A stretch of DNA of 64,000 bases, taken from Halolamina pelagica (GTDB lineage Archaea > Halobacteriota > Halobacteria > Halobacteriales > Haloferacaceae). Under the pieces are notes generated by a model, which ran no database searches, had not been told where the DNA came from, and saw only the letters and a program-made list of their open reading frames with translations. Shown here one piece after another: positions 25,195-34,247 of the stretch; within the stretch, counting starts at the first letter, position 1, and each line of letters begins with the position of its first letter. The stretch is from NCBI RefSeq assembly GCF_900115675.1, contig NZ_FOXI01000004.1:124001-188000 (forward strand), in the 5' to 3' direction. A program made the translations under genes and the position numbers.

Positions 25195-28100
25195 ATGAGT
25201 TCGCGCAGCGAAAGTGACGACTTACTCCAGTCACTCCGCCGTACGGCAACTGACTGGTATCACGTCCCCGCGCTCCTCCTCGCGATGGCGTGGATGTTCT
25301 GGGTGCGGATGCAGAACTACTCGAACTTCCTCCGAAACGGGGAGGTATACTTCTCCGGTAACGACGCCTGGTACCACCTCCGGGAGACGAACTACATCGT
25401 CCGGAACTTCCCGTCCTCCATGCCGTACGACATCTGGACCGGTTTCCCGATCGGGAACTTCGTCGGCCAGTTCGGGACCCTCTACGACCAACTGATCGCA
25501 CTCGTCGCTCTCGTCATCGGCCTCGGTTCCCCGACCGACACCCTCATCGCCAAGACCCTCCTCGTCGCACCGGCAGTGTTCGGTGCGCTGGCCGTCATCC
25601 CTGTCTACTTCATCGGCAAACGCTTCAGCAGCCGTATCGGGGGGCTGTTCGGTGTCTTCCTTCTCGCACTCCTGCCCGGGCTGTTCCTCCAGCGGACGCT
25701 CGTCGGGGCCGCCGACCACAACGCGGCCGAGCCGTTCTTCATGGGGCTGGCGATGGCCGGGATGTTCGGTGCCGTCGCGGCCGCCCAGCGCACCACTCCC
25801 GTTTGGGAGGTGGTCCGCGAGGAGCTGTTCGAATCCCGTGAGATCGATACGCTCCGGGAGCCGCTCGCGTGGTCGCTCGCCGCCGGGTTCCTCTTCGGGC
25901 TGTTCATCTGGACGTGGCCGCCCGCTGTGTTCCTCGTCGGGATCGTCGGCCTGTTCCTGGTCGTGAACGTCACCACGGACGTCGTTCACAGCAACACACC
26001 GGAGCCGGTTTCGTTCGCGGTGGCCGTGTCGATGCTCGTCACCGCGCTGATGAGCCTTCTCGCGATCGATACGTTCGGCTTCTCGACGAACGTGCTCTCG
26101 CTCCTCCAACCGCTCGCAGCTCTCGCGGTCGCTGGGGCCGCGGTAGGCCTCTCTTGGCTCGCGCGCTTCTGGGAAGGGGAGGAGCGTCCTGCCTCCCAGT
26201 TCCCGGCTGTCGTCGCGGGGCTCGGGATCGTCGGTGTCGCTCTCGTCGCGTTGCTCTTGGGGAGCGCTTACGACCTCGTCGCCTCCAACCTCCTCCGGAT
26301 CGTCGGCTTCAGCGCCGACGCCGCCACCCGAACCATCTCCGAGGCTCAGCCGTTCATCAGCCCGACCTCGATCCAGCAGTACGGGCTCAACTCCGCCTCC
26401 GAGCGCGTCGTGATGGAGTACGGGATCACGTTCTTCACCGCGGTCCTTGGTGTCGTGCTCATGCACGCTCGGCCCCTGCTCCGGAAGGGGACCCAGCGCG
26501 CCTACACCTACCTCGGCGGGAGCCTCGTGATCACCGCGCTGATCTTCCTGACGCCGCTGCCGAGCGTCGTCGGCGGCGCCGTCGGCATTGACCAGCAGGT
26601 GCTCGGCCTCCTGATCGTCGCCGTGCTCCTCGCCGGCGCGCCGCTGGTCGCCGAGTACGAGGCGACCGACCTGCTGTTCGTGGTCTGGGCCGCGTTCCTC
26701 ACCTCGATGGCGTTCACCCAAATCCGCTTCAACTACTACCTCGCGGTCGTCGTCGTCGTCGCGAACGCGTACCTGTTCGCGCGCGTGCTCGACTACATCG
26801 ACGTCGACGCCGCGCTCGCGGCGGCCGACCTCGAGGCCCGCACGATCGGGTTCGCGACGGTCCCGGTCGTGTTCGGGCTGCTCCTGCTCGACCAGACGCT
26901 CGCGGCGATCGTCGTCGCCGCAGCCGTCCTGGTCTCGGCGATCATGTTCGTCGATGAACTCGAGGGTCACCAAGTGCTCACCATCGCCGCCGTCCTCCTG
27001 CTCGTCGCCGCGCCGGTCCTCGCGGTCCCGGTCACGCTCGGCGGCTCGGCCCAGAGTGGCGGGACGCAGACGGCCACCTCGGTCCAGACCGGCAACAGCA
27101 CCGGTCCGGGCGCGGTACTCGCGTGGGAAGGGACGTTCGACTGGATGCAGAACAACACGCCCGAGGAGGGGAACCTCGGCGGCGCCGGTAACGCCGACCG
27201 GATGGAGTACTACGGCGCCTACGAGCGGACTGACGACTTCGAGTACCCCGAGGGTGCCTACGGCGTGATGTCCTGGTGGGACTACGGCCACTGGATCACC
27301 ACCCAGAGCGAGCGGATCCCGAACGCCAACCCGTTCCAGCAGGGCGCGACCAACGCGGCGAACTACCTCCTCGCGCCCAACGAGAGCCAGGCCCAGGCGG
27401 TTCTCGACCGCCGCGCCCAACCGGGTGAGGAGACCCGCTACGTCATGGTCGACTACCAGATGGCCTCGGTCACCTCGAAGTTCAGCGCGCCGGTGACGTT
27501 CTACGACGACGAGAACGTCTCCTACGGCGACTTCGCGGAGCGCGTGTACAGCCTCCAGGAGACCGAGCGCGGCACGTTCGTCGACAGGAGCTCGCAGGTG
27601 TACGAGCAGCGCTACTACGACAGCCTGATGGTGCGGCTCTACCGCTACCACGGCTCCGCACAGGAGGCCCAGCCGATCGTCGTCGACTGGGAGACCCGCG
27701 AACTGACTGCCGCCGACGGCAGCACGGTCGAGGTCCGGACCGTCGGCGACAACGAGTCGATGGTCAAGCGCTTCCCCAACATGACCGCGGCCGAGGAGTA
27801 CGTCGAGGAGGACGGCAGCGCCCAGATCGGCGGGGTCGGGCCGTTCCCGAGCGAGGACGTGCCCGCGCTGGAGCACTACCGGCTGGCGAAGGCCAGCGAG
27901 GCACAGAACCGGAACTTCCAGCTGAACGACCGGCGCCAGGCCGCGATGGCGGGCGACCAGCTCTACGGGCTGATCTATCAGTCCACGAGTACGACGCCCT
28001 CGTGGGTGAAGACGTTCGAGAAGGTGCCCGGCGCGACCGTCGAGGGCTCCGGGGCGCCCGCGAACACCGAGGTGACCGCCTCGGTCGAGATGCGGATGCC

Positions 28101-28590
28101 GAGTTCGGACGGGACGTTCGTCTACACGCAGCACGCCGAGACGAACGCGGACGGCGAGTTCACGCTGACGCTGCCGTACTCGACGACGGGCTACGACGAG
28201 TTCGGCCCGGAGAACGGCTACACGAACGTGAGCGTCCGCGCGAACGGGAGCTACACGGTCACGACGCCGTCGACGACCAACGAGTCCGGCTACGCGATCC
28301 AGTACGGACAGGAGTTCAACCTCTCGGAGGGGAAGGTGCTGGGCGTCGACGAGGAGCCCAAGCAGATCACCCTCGAGGAGCGCACGCAGGCGCCGGAGGG
28401 CGCCCAGAACGGCTCCGACGCCGGCGGGAACGACACCAACACCAGCAGCCTGACCGCGCCTGACTCGTTCACCGCGGACTCGACGGACGGCAGCGGTGAG
28501 TTCTCGGCGGACGCCGGGAGCGTGGACGGGCCGACGACGAACGAGCTCTCGACTGACGCGCTCGGACCGGCTGCTCGCGTGACGAACTGA
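25195..28590 (+). CDS. aglB: Oligosaccharyltransferase AglB (STT3 family)
   Basis: A 1131-residue protein that moves the lipid-linked glycan onto Asn of exported proteins at the outer face. There are about 13 N-terminal membrane segments. The first extracellular loop carries SGNDAWYHLRETNY, whose Asp57 belongs to the metal site; GAADHNAAEPF is the second acidic motif. The peptide-binding WWDYGHW lies at about 694-700. A large Asp/Glu-rich exterior domain ends in a carbohydrate-binding-like beta region and a Thr/Ser-rich tail. The ATG at 25195 is preferred over one six codons earlier because of promoter spacing. The stop overlaps the next start, coupling it to DUF368. Confidence 0.95.
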   Translation: MSSRSESDDLLQSLRRTATDWYHVPALLLAMAWMFWVRMQNYSNFLRNGEVYFSGNDAWYHLRETNYIVRNFPSSMPYDIWTGFPIGNFVGQFGTLYDQLIALVALVIGLGSPTDTLIAKTLLVAPAVFGALAVIPVYFIGKRFSSRIGGLFGVFLLALLPGLFLQRTLVGAADHNAAEPFFMGLAMAGMFGAVAAAQRTTPVWEVVREELFESREIDTLREPLAWSLAAGFLFGLFIWTWPPAVFLVGIVGLFLVVNVTTDVVHSNTPEPVSFAVAVSMLVTALMSLLAIDTFGFSTNVLSLLQPLAALAVAGAAVGLSWLARFWEGEERPASQFPAVVAGLGIVGVALVALLLGSAYDLVASNLLRIVGFSADAATRTISEAQPFISPTSIQQYGLNSASERVVMEYGITFFTAVLGVVLMHARPLLRKGTQRAYTYLGGSLVITALIFLTPLPSVVGGAVGIDQQVLGLLIVAVLLAGAPLVAEYEATDLLFVVWAAFLTSMAFTQIRFNYYLAVVVVVANAYLFARVLDYIDVDAALAAADLEARTIGFATVPVVFGLLLLDQTLAAIVVAAAVLVSAIMFVDELEGHQVLTIAAVLLLVAAPVLAVPVTLGGSAQSGGTQTATSVQTGNSTGPGAVLAWEGTFDWMQNNTPEEGNLGGAGNADRMEYYGAYERTDDFEYPEGAYGVMSWWDYGHWITTQSERIPNANPFQQGATNAANYLLAPNESQAQAVLDRRAQPGEETRYVMVDYQMASVTSKFSAPVTFYDDENVSYGDFAERVYSLQETERGTFVDRSSQVYEQRYYDSLMVRLYRYHGSAQEAQPIVVDWETRELTAADGSTVEVRTVGDNESMVKRFPNMTAAEEYVEEDGSAQIGGVGPFPSEDVPALEHYRLAKASEAQNRNFQLNDRRQAAMAGDQLYGLIYQSTSTTPSWVKTFEKVPGATVEGSGAPANTEVTASVEMRMPSSDGTFVYTQHAETNADGEFTLTLPYSTTGYDEFGPENGYTNVSVRANGSYTVTTPSTTNESGYAIQYGQEFNLSEGKVLGVDEEPKQITLEERTQAPEGAQNGSDAGGNDTNTSSLTAPDSFTADSTDGSGEFSADAGSVDGPTTNELSTDALGPAARVTN

Positions 28591-29534
28591 TGCGCGGACG
28601 GGAGTCCCTGGGCGTCTACCTCCGCGGGATCGTGATGGGCGCCGCCGACGCGGTGCCCGGCGTCTCGGGGGGGACCATCGCGCTGCTGACCGGCATCTAC
28701 CCCCGGTTGATCGCCGCCATCACCGCCGTCGAACCGGACCGACTGCTCAACATCGCGGCGGCGCCGCTGCCGGCCCGCCGGGCCGACGCCGTCGACGCGT
28801 TCCGAGAGATCGACGGGTCCTTTCTCGCCGCGCTGGGGCTGGGGATCGCGACCGCGCTCGTCACCGTCTCGCGCGTGCTCGAGCACGCGATGGCCGCCTA
28901 CCCCGCGGCGACGTTCGGCGGGTTCTTCGGCTTCATCGGCGCCTCCGCGTGGCTGCTACGCGGCGAGATGCGGTTCGACACCCGCGACCAGCAGGCCGCC
29001 GCAGTTGCCGGGTTCGCCGTTGCCTTCCTGCTCTCCGGGCAGGCGGAGGGGGCGCTGGGACACAGCCCCGTCGTGACTTTCCTCGCCGGGACGGTGGCAG
29101 TGAGTGCGATGATTCTCCCGGGGGTCTCGGGATCGCTACTCCTGCTCCTGCTGGGGCAGTACGCCTACATGATCGATCACCTGAATGCGTTCATCGATGC
29201 GCTCCTCGCAGTCGCACGTGGCGGCACAGTTGCGCTCCCGCCGGGGACGCCGACAATCGTCACGTTCCTCGCGGGCGCGGTCGTCGGCCTGTTTACGGTC
29301 GCACACGCGGTCCGGTGGGCGCTCGACCGCGGGAGGGCGGCAACGATGACGTTCCTCGTCGCGCTGGTCGTCGGCGCGCTCCGGGCGCCGGTCGTCCAGA
29401 CTGGCCAGCGACTCGAGGCCGGATGGTCCCCGGCAGCGATCGGCCTGTTCGCCGTCGCGGCGGTCGTCGGCGCCGCCGTCGTCATCGGGATCGAGTGGGC
29501 GACGAGCGGGGAGATGGTGACGCCAGACGCGTAG
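28590..29534 (+). CDS. DUF368 membrane protein, probable polyprenyl-phosphate transporter
   Basis: A 314-residue integral membrane protein with about eight to ten helices. The N-terminal signature is GAADAVPGVSGGTIALLTGIY, with a second internal copy MILPGVSGSLLLLLLGQY, the inverted-repeat pair typical of DUF368. Bacterial members have been shown to return undecaprenyl phosphate to the cytoplasmic face. Here the natural cargo would be dolichyl phosphate released by AglB. The start overlaps the aglB stop by one base (TGATG). A truncated second copy of its last 90 codons lies at 30.4-30.7 kb. Confidence 0.88.
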   Translation: MRGRESLGVYLRGIVMGAADAVPGVSGGTIALLTGIYPRLIAAITAVEPDRLLNIAAAPLPARRADAVDAFREIDGSFLAALGLGIATALVTVSRVLEHAMAAYPAATFGGFFGFIGASAWLLRGEMRFDTRDQQAAAVAGFAVAFLLSGQAEGALGHSPVVTFLAGTVAVSAMILPGVSGSLLLLLLGQYAYMIDHLNAFIDALLAVARGGTVALPPGTPTIVTFLAGAVVGLFTVAHAVRWALDRGRAATMTFLVALVVGALRAPVVQTGQRLEAGWSPAAIGLFAVAAVVGAAVVIGIEWATSGEMVTPDA

Positions 29535-30394
29535 GCGTCCCCGCATCGCGGGAAGTGCTTGGCCCAAGCGATTGCTGGTGCGGGTGTTTCGGTGCCTACC
29601 GCCACAGCAACGGCCACCGTCCCTCCGAGTGTGGCCTGTGCGCCACACAGCGGTGACGGCGGCTGGTGCAGCGAACTACAGAGCTGGGCACATCCGCAAC
29701 AACCGCCTTGGCGGCACAGCGTACAAGCCACGCGCAGCGCCGCTCCAGCGATGCCGTGGTGTCCCCGTGAGAATCACGGTGTGAGGGAACTGGTCAGCCG
29801 CCATCGCACGACGACCTACTGGCTGGCCGCCATCGCGCTCCGTCCGACTGTCTTCCGGCACACCGCCTGCAGCCCGCTGTCTGGTGATGCTGTCGTCGTG
29901 TGACTGCTCCCGCACTGGCGATTCAGCGAGTCAGGACTGGGCGTCGACGACCGAGCACCGCTCAAGCCACGCATGCCCATCGACGAGTAGGAGACCGGAG
30001 ATGATCCACGCTGTTTCAGCCTCGCTGTGCCCGGCGCATAGTGACGAATTGCCAGCAGTTACGGGTCTGTAGTTCGTCCAGTGTCGAACTCGTAGACGCG
30101 GCGCCGTGTCGGCCGGCAGTGGTCCGATCGCGATCGCTGCCCTCTTTGACTGGTCGCTACGCGGCCCGGCGGTTGGCTTTCAGTCTCGCCGCTGGAGTGG
30201 TTCACTCTGCTCACTCGCTGCTCCGGTATTCATCACGACGCAGACTGCCTACAGCTGTCTCGAACGGGTGTTTTCCGGACTGATGACCGTCTGTAGTTTC
30301 TTTAGGGGACGTCGAACGAGAGCGCGACAACGTGGGACGGCCGGTTCAGGGTTGACGAGGAACCCGCTGACTGTCGGTCCAGCCTCATCGCGAT
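29535..30394. other. Gene-poor, decayed stretch
   Basis: About 860 bases with no complete gene that I can support. Frames in it are short or lack starts. Composition is less strongly GC-biased at third positions than in genes on either side. It separates an intact DUF368 gene from a truncated second copy, consistent with duplication and decay or loss of inserted DNA. Confidence 0.55.
29931..30180 (-). pseudogene. Possible remnant of a protein-coding gene, no start codon
   Basis: An 82-codon stretch is open between two stops on the minus strand with no ATG, GTG or convincing start. Its C-terminal part (AGHSEAETAWIISGLLLVDG, then HAWLERCSVVDAQS) looks protein-like, but I recognise no family. 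It may be the 3' end of a decayed gene, or chance. Confidence 0.2.
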
Positions 30395-30664
30395 CATCAC
30401 CTCCTTGCGGGCGACGTCTTCGGGCTGTTCACCGGCTCCCACGGCGTAAAGTGGACACTCGCGCTTCGCCGGGCGGCGACGATGACGTTCCTCGTCGCAT
30501 TGGTCGTCGGCGCGCTCCGGGCGCCGGTGGTGCAGACGGCGACGCGCCTCGAAGCCGGCTGGACCCCGACTGCGCTCGGTAGCTTCGCCGCGGCAGCGGT
30601 CGTCGTCGCCGCCGTGGTCGTCGCCGCCGACTGGGCCGCTGGCGGCGAGGCGATCGACATCTGA
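30395..30664 (+). pseudogene. 5'-truncated second DUF368 copy
   Basis: The last 85 or so codons of a DUF368 gene are readable in one frame: LAGDVFGLFTGSHGVKWTLA, then ATMTFLVALVVGALRAPVVQ, TRLEAGWTPTALG and a stop at 30662-30664. The intact neighbour has the aligned segments LAGAVVGLFTVAHAV, ATMTFLVALVVGALRAPVVQ and QRLEAGWSPAAIG. Identity is near complete in the middle and diverged at both ends, so this is an old tandem paralogue or partial duplicate rather than a recent copy. The N-terminal two thirds, including both PGVSG motifs, are gone. Confidence 0.75.
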
Positions 30665-30735
30665 GTGGCACCCGTTGCGGCGCCCCGCCAGCGCGTCTCA
30701 ACAAGGCTTAATCCCCGCGGCCAGTTGCGTGGCGT

Positions 30736-32664
30736 ATGAGCGAAATCACGGTCGTGCTGCCGGACGGGTCGGAGCTCTCCGTCCCCGAGGACGCCACGGT
30801 CGAGGACGCCGCCTACGAGATCGGTCCCGGGCTCGGGGACGACACCGTCGCGGGCGTCGTCGACGGCGAACTCGTCGCCAAGGAGGACCAACTCCACGAC
30901 GGCGCTCGGCTCGAAATCGTTACCGACCAGTCCGACGAGTACCTGGACGTGCTGCGTCACTCCGCGGCCCACGTGTTCGCGCAGGCGCTGCAGCGCATCC
31001 ATCCCGAGGCGAAGCTCACCATCGGCCCTTCGACCGACGACGGGTTCTACTACGACGTGACGAACGTCGACCTCGACGACGACGACCTCGACGCCATCGA
31101 GGCGGAGATGGCGGAGATCATCGAGGCCGACTACGAGATCGAGCGGCTCGAACGCTCCCGGGAGGAGGCGTTCGAGCAGTACGCGGACAACCGGTTCAAA
31201 CGCGAGATCCTCGAGGAGGAGGCCGGCGACGCCGAGACGGTCAGCTTCTACCGCCAGGACGGCTGGGAGGACCTCTGTCAGGGCCCACACGTCGAATCCA
31301 CCGGGGAGATCGGCGCCGTCGAACTGCTCAACATCTCCTCGGCGTACTGGCGCGGCGACGAGGAGAACGAGTCGCTCACCCGAGTCTACGGCACGGCCTT
31401 CGAGTCCGAGTCCGACCTCGAGGAGTACCTCGAGATGCTCGACGAGGCCGAGGAGCGCGACCACCGCCGCATCGGCAAGGAGATGGACCTGTTCTCCGTG
31501 CCGGACCACTCGCCGGGCTGTGTCCACTTCCACCCGCCGGGGATGACCATCCGACGGGAACTCGAGGAGTACATCCGGGAGAAGAACGACGAGCTCGGCT
31601 ACGACGAGGTGTGGACGCCCGAACTCAACAAGGCCGAACTCTGGAAGCCCACGGGCCACTACGACAACTTCACCGAGAACGGCGAGATGTTCAACTGGGA
31701 GCAGGACGACACCGAGTACGGCCTGAAGCCGATGAACTGCGCGAACCACGCGCACGTGTTCGACACGTCGAGCCACTCCTACCGCGACCTCCCGATCCGG
31801 CTCTCGGAGTTCGGCACCTGCTACCGCAACGAGCAGTCCGGCGAGCTCTCGGGGATGCTCCGCGTGCGCGGGTTCACGCAGGACGACGGCCACGCGTTCA
31901 TCCGTCCCGACCAGATCGAGCAGGAGATCCGGAGCACCCTCGGCGTCGTCAAGGAGATTTACGAGGACTTCGGCTTCGACATCGGCTACAAGCTCGAGAC
32001 CCAGGGCGACAACGCGGTCGGCTCCGACGAGATGTGGGACGACGCCACCGAGTCGCTGGAGGCCGCGCTCTCGGGTGAGGGGCTCGACTACGAGATCGAG
32101 GCCGGCGAAGCCGCCTTCTACGGGCCGAAGATCGCCATCGACGCCGAGGACGCAATCGGGCGCCAGTGGACCGTCGGCACCGTCCAACTCGACTTCAACA
32201 TCCCGCGCCGGCTCGAACTCACCTACGTTGGCGAGGACAACGACGAGCACTACCCCGTGATGGTCCACCGCGCGCTGCTGGGCTCCTTCGAGCGGTTCAT
32301 GGGGGTCCTGATCGAGCACTTCAAGGGCCGGTTCCCGCTCTGGCTCGCGCCCGAGCAGGTGCGCATCCTGCCCGTCTCCGACGACGCGCTGGGCTACGCC
32401 CACCGCGTGAAGAACGACCTCGACGACTTCCGCGTCGAGGTGGAGGACCGCGACTGGACCGTCGGCCGGAAGATCCGCGAGGCCCACGACGACCGCGTGC
32501 CCTACATGATCATCGTCGGGAGTGACGAGGAGGAGGCCGGCACCATCTCGGTCCGCGACCGCTACGAGCGCGAGGCCGACGACATCGACCCCGAGGCGTT
32601 CCGCGAGTACCTCGAAGCCGAGCGTGAGGAGAAGCGCCTCGAGCCGGACTTCCTCGAGGAGTAA
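30736..32664 (+). CDS. thrS: Threonyl-tRNA synthetase
   Basis: A 642-residue class II aminoacyl-tRNA synthetase of the full bacterial-like layout. It has a TGS domain (residues 1-65), an editing domain with [11 protein letters not shown] and its Zn-type His pair, the catalytic core ([29 protein letters not shown] with the zinc Cys; [19 protein letters not shown]; the motif 3 region [15 protein letters not shown]), and a C-terminal anticodon-binding domain ([18 protein letters not shown]). The ATG at 30736 follows a short gap after the truncated DUF368. It is convergent with a 49-residue membrane protein, three bases or fewer apart. All key motifs appear intact. Confidence 0.97.
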   Translation: MSEITVVLPDGSELSVPEDATVEDAAYEIGPGLGDDTVAGVVDGELVAKEDQLHDGARLEIVTDQSDEYLDVLRHSAAHVFAQALQRIHPEAKLTIGPSTDDGFYYDVTNVDLDDDDLDAIEAEMAEIIEADYEIERLERSREEAFEQYADNRFKREILEEEAGDAETVSFYRQDGWEDLCQGPHVESTGEIGAVELLNISSAYWRGDEENESLTRVYGTAFESESDLEEYLEMLDEAEERDHRRIGKEMDLFSVPDHSPGCVHFHPPGMTIRRELEEYIREKNDELGYDEVWTPELNKAELWKPTGHYDNFTENGEMFNWEQDDTEYGLKPMNCANHAHVFDTSSHSYRDLPIRLSEFGTCYRNEQSGELSGMLRVRGFTQDDGHAFIRPDQIEQEIRSTLGVVKEIYEDFGFDIGYKLETQGDNAVGSDEMWDDATESLEAALSGEGLDYEIEAGEAAFYGPKIAIDAEDAIGRQWTVGTVQLDFNIPRRLELTYVGEDNDEHYPVMVHRALLGSFERFMGVLIEHFKGRFPLWLAPEQVRILPVSDDALGYAHRVKNDLDDFRVEVEDRDWTVGRKIREAHDDRVPYMIIVGSDEEEAGTISVRDRYEREADDIDPEAFREYLEAEREEKRLEPDFLEE

Positions 32665-32814
32665 CTAGAGCAGCGCGTTCACGAACCCGACGAGCGCGCC
32701 GACGATCAGCGTGATCGCGAGGAGGATCGCGACCCACTTCCGCCCGTTGCCGCGGAACGTCGGCGTCTCCGCCGGGAACAGCGGCGAGAGCCCGCCCCGC
32801 GATCCGTCGCTCAT
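32665..32814 (-). CDS. 49-residue single-pass membrane protein
   Basis: A small protein starting MSDGSRGGLSPLFPAETPTF with one C-terminal hydrophobic helix (WVAILLAITLIVGALVGFV) ending NALL. It is coded immediately beside the thrS stop, on the other strand, with no gap. Good haloarchaeal codon use and an ATG followed by a clean transmembrane pattern support it being real. Topology is probably N-terminus in the cytoplasm. I recognise no family or function. Confidence 0.6.
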   Translation of the reverse strand: MSDGSRGGLSPLFPAETPTFRGNGRKWVAILLAITLIVGALVGFVNALL

Positions 32815-32902
32815 ACCCCACCTTCTCGCGCTGCGGGCATCAACCCTCGCCGCATCGACCGCTTCCCCCGCCTTTTAGCAGTCTCACGCCGAACCCCCAC
32901 GT

Positions 32903-34090
32903 ATGTCCGACGCACCCGACGTGGGAGAGCTCTCACCGCCGAACCGCACGCTGATGGGTCCCGGCCCCAGCGACGTGCACCCGCGCGTGCTGCGCGCGAT
33001 GTCGACGCCGCTGGTGGGCCACCTCGACCCCTCGTTCGTCGAACTGATGGACGAGGTGCAGGAGCTGCTGCGCTACACGTTCCGCACCGACAACGAGTGG
33101 ACGATCCCCGTCTCCGGGACCGGCTCGGCGGCGATGGAGGCCGCGATCGGCAACGTCGTCGAACCGGGCGACACGATGCTCGTCCCGACCAACGGCTACT
33201 TCGGCGGGCGGATGGCCGAGATGGCCGAGCGCGCGGGCGGCGACGTCGTCGAGGTCGACGCGCCGTGGGGCGAGCCCCTCGACCCCGACGACGTGGCCGC
33301 GGCGTTCGACGCCCACGACGTCGACGTGTTCGGCTTCGTCCACGCCGAGACCTCGACGGGCGTGCTCCAGCCCGAGGTGCCCGCGCTCACCAGCATCGCG
33401 CACGACCACGACGCGCTGGTGATCGCCGACACCGTCACCTCGATCGGCGGCGTCGAACTCCGCGTCGACGAGTGGGACGTCGACGTTGCCTACGCGGGCC
33501 CGCAGAAGTGCCTCTCCTGCCCGCCGGGGGCGTCGCCGCTGACGCTGAACGACGAGGCGATGGAGAAGGTGCTGAACCGTGAGGCGGACGCCCGATCGTG
33601 GTACCTCGACCTCTCGCTGCTGGAGGGGTACTGGGGCGAGGAGCGCGCGTACCACCACACGGCGCCGATCACCAACGTCTACGCGATCCGCGAGGCGCTC
33701 CGACTGGTCGCCGAGGAGGACATCGAGGAACGTTGGGCGCGCCACCGACGCGTCGCGGGCGCACTGAAGGCCGGGCTCGAGGCGATGGGGCTGGAGATGA
33801 ACGCACCGGAAGAGTACTGGCTGCCGAGTCTGAACGCCGTCCGCGTGCCCGACGGCGTCGACGACGGCGAGGTCATCGACTACCTGCTCGACGCGTACGA
33901 CCTCGAGATCGCCTCCGGACTGGGCGATCTGGAGGGCGACATCTGGCGCATCGGCTGCATGGGCTACTCCGCGAACCCGAAGAACGTCTCGCTGGTCGTG
34001 AGCGCGCTCGGCGACGCGCTCGCTCGGCAGGGCGTCGACGTGGACGTTGGCGCGGCCGTCGAGGCGACGGCCCGGGAACTCGAGCAGTAA
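32903..34090 (+). CDS. Class V aminotransferase (alanine-glyoxylate/serine-pyruvate type)
   Basis: A 395-residue PLP enzyme. Landmarks are LMGPGPSDVHPRVLRAM at the N-terminus, SGTGSAAMEAAIGN, VHAETSTGVLQPEVP, VIADTVTSIGGVEL with the PLP Asp, and AYAGPQKCLSCPPG, whose Lys forms the Schiff base. SNLNAVRVPDG-type SLNAVRVPDGVDD and WRIGCMGYSANPKNV close the C-terminal domain. Such enzymes move amino groups between alanine or serine and glyoxylate or pyruvate; purine-degradation variants (PucG) look similar. It appears to be a single-gene unit. Confidence 0.88.
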   Translation: MSDAPDVGELSPPNRTLMGPGPSDVHPRVLRAMSTPLVGHLDPSFVELMDEVQELLRYTFRTDNEWTIPVSGTGSAAMEAAIGNVVEPGDTMLVPTNGYFGGRMAEMAERAGGDVVEVDAPWGEPLDPDDVAAAFDAHDVDVFGFVHAETSTGVLQPEVPALTSIAHDHDALVIADTVTSIGGVELRVDEWDVDVAYAGPQKCLSCPPGASPLTLNDEAMEKVLNREADARSWYLDLSLLEGYWGEERAYHHTAPITNVYAIREALRLVAEEDIEERWARHRRVAGALKAGLEAMGLEMNAPEEYWLPSLNAVRVPDGVDDGEVIDYLLDAYDLEIASGLGDLEGDIWRIGCMGYSANPKNVSLVVSALGDALARQGVDVDVGAAVEATARELEQ

Positions 34091-34216
34091 CGGCGGACGC
34101 TCCTCGTTTTCCGCGGTAGTTCTCGGCTGCTGCCTCCTGCGTGGCTCGGTCACTCGTGACCCCCGTCGCCGGCGATTTTTCAACGAGCTGTGTCCTGTGA
34201 GGCGTTACCACAAGAT

Positions 34217-34226
34217 TTACTCGTAA
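34217..34226. promoter_or_regulatory. Short inverted repeat in the ABC-operon promoter
   Basis: TTACTCGTAA (TTAC/GTAA arms, 2-base spacer) overlaps the TATA-like GATTTAC about 30 bases before the substrate-binding-protein start. A bound regulator here would block transcription initiation. The repeat is short, so chance is possible. Confidence 0.35.
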
Positions 34227-34247
34227 GTGTGTATACGTTCGTCACAT

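Noticed and set aside
25231-28134. A 967-codon minus-strand frame inside aglB
   Set aside because: The protein is Arg/Glu/His/Asp-rich with no motifs and lies antisense to clear AglB motifs; GC-rich third positions suppress stops.
29535-30394. Search for a transposase or integrase in the gene-poor stretch
   Set aside because: No DDE, tyrosine-recombinase or inverted-repeat ends could be recognised; only short frames without starts.
30397-32487. A 696-codon minus-strand frame across thrS
   Set aside because: Antisense shadow of thrS and of the DUF368 fragment; no recognisable domain.
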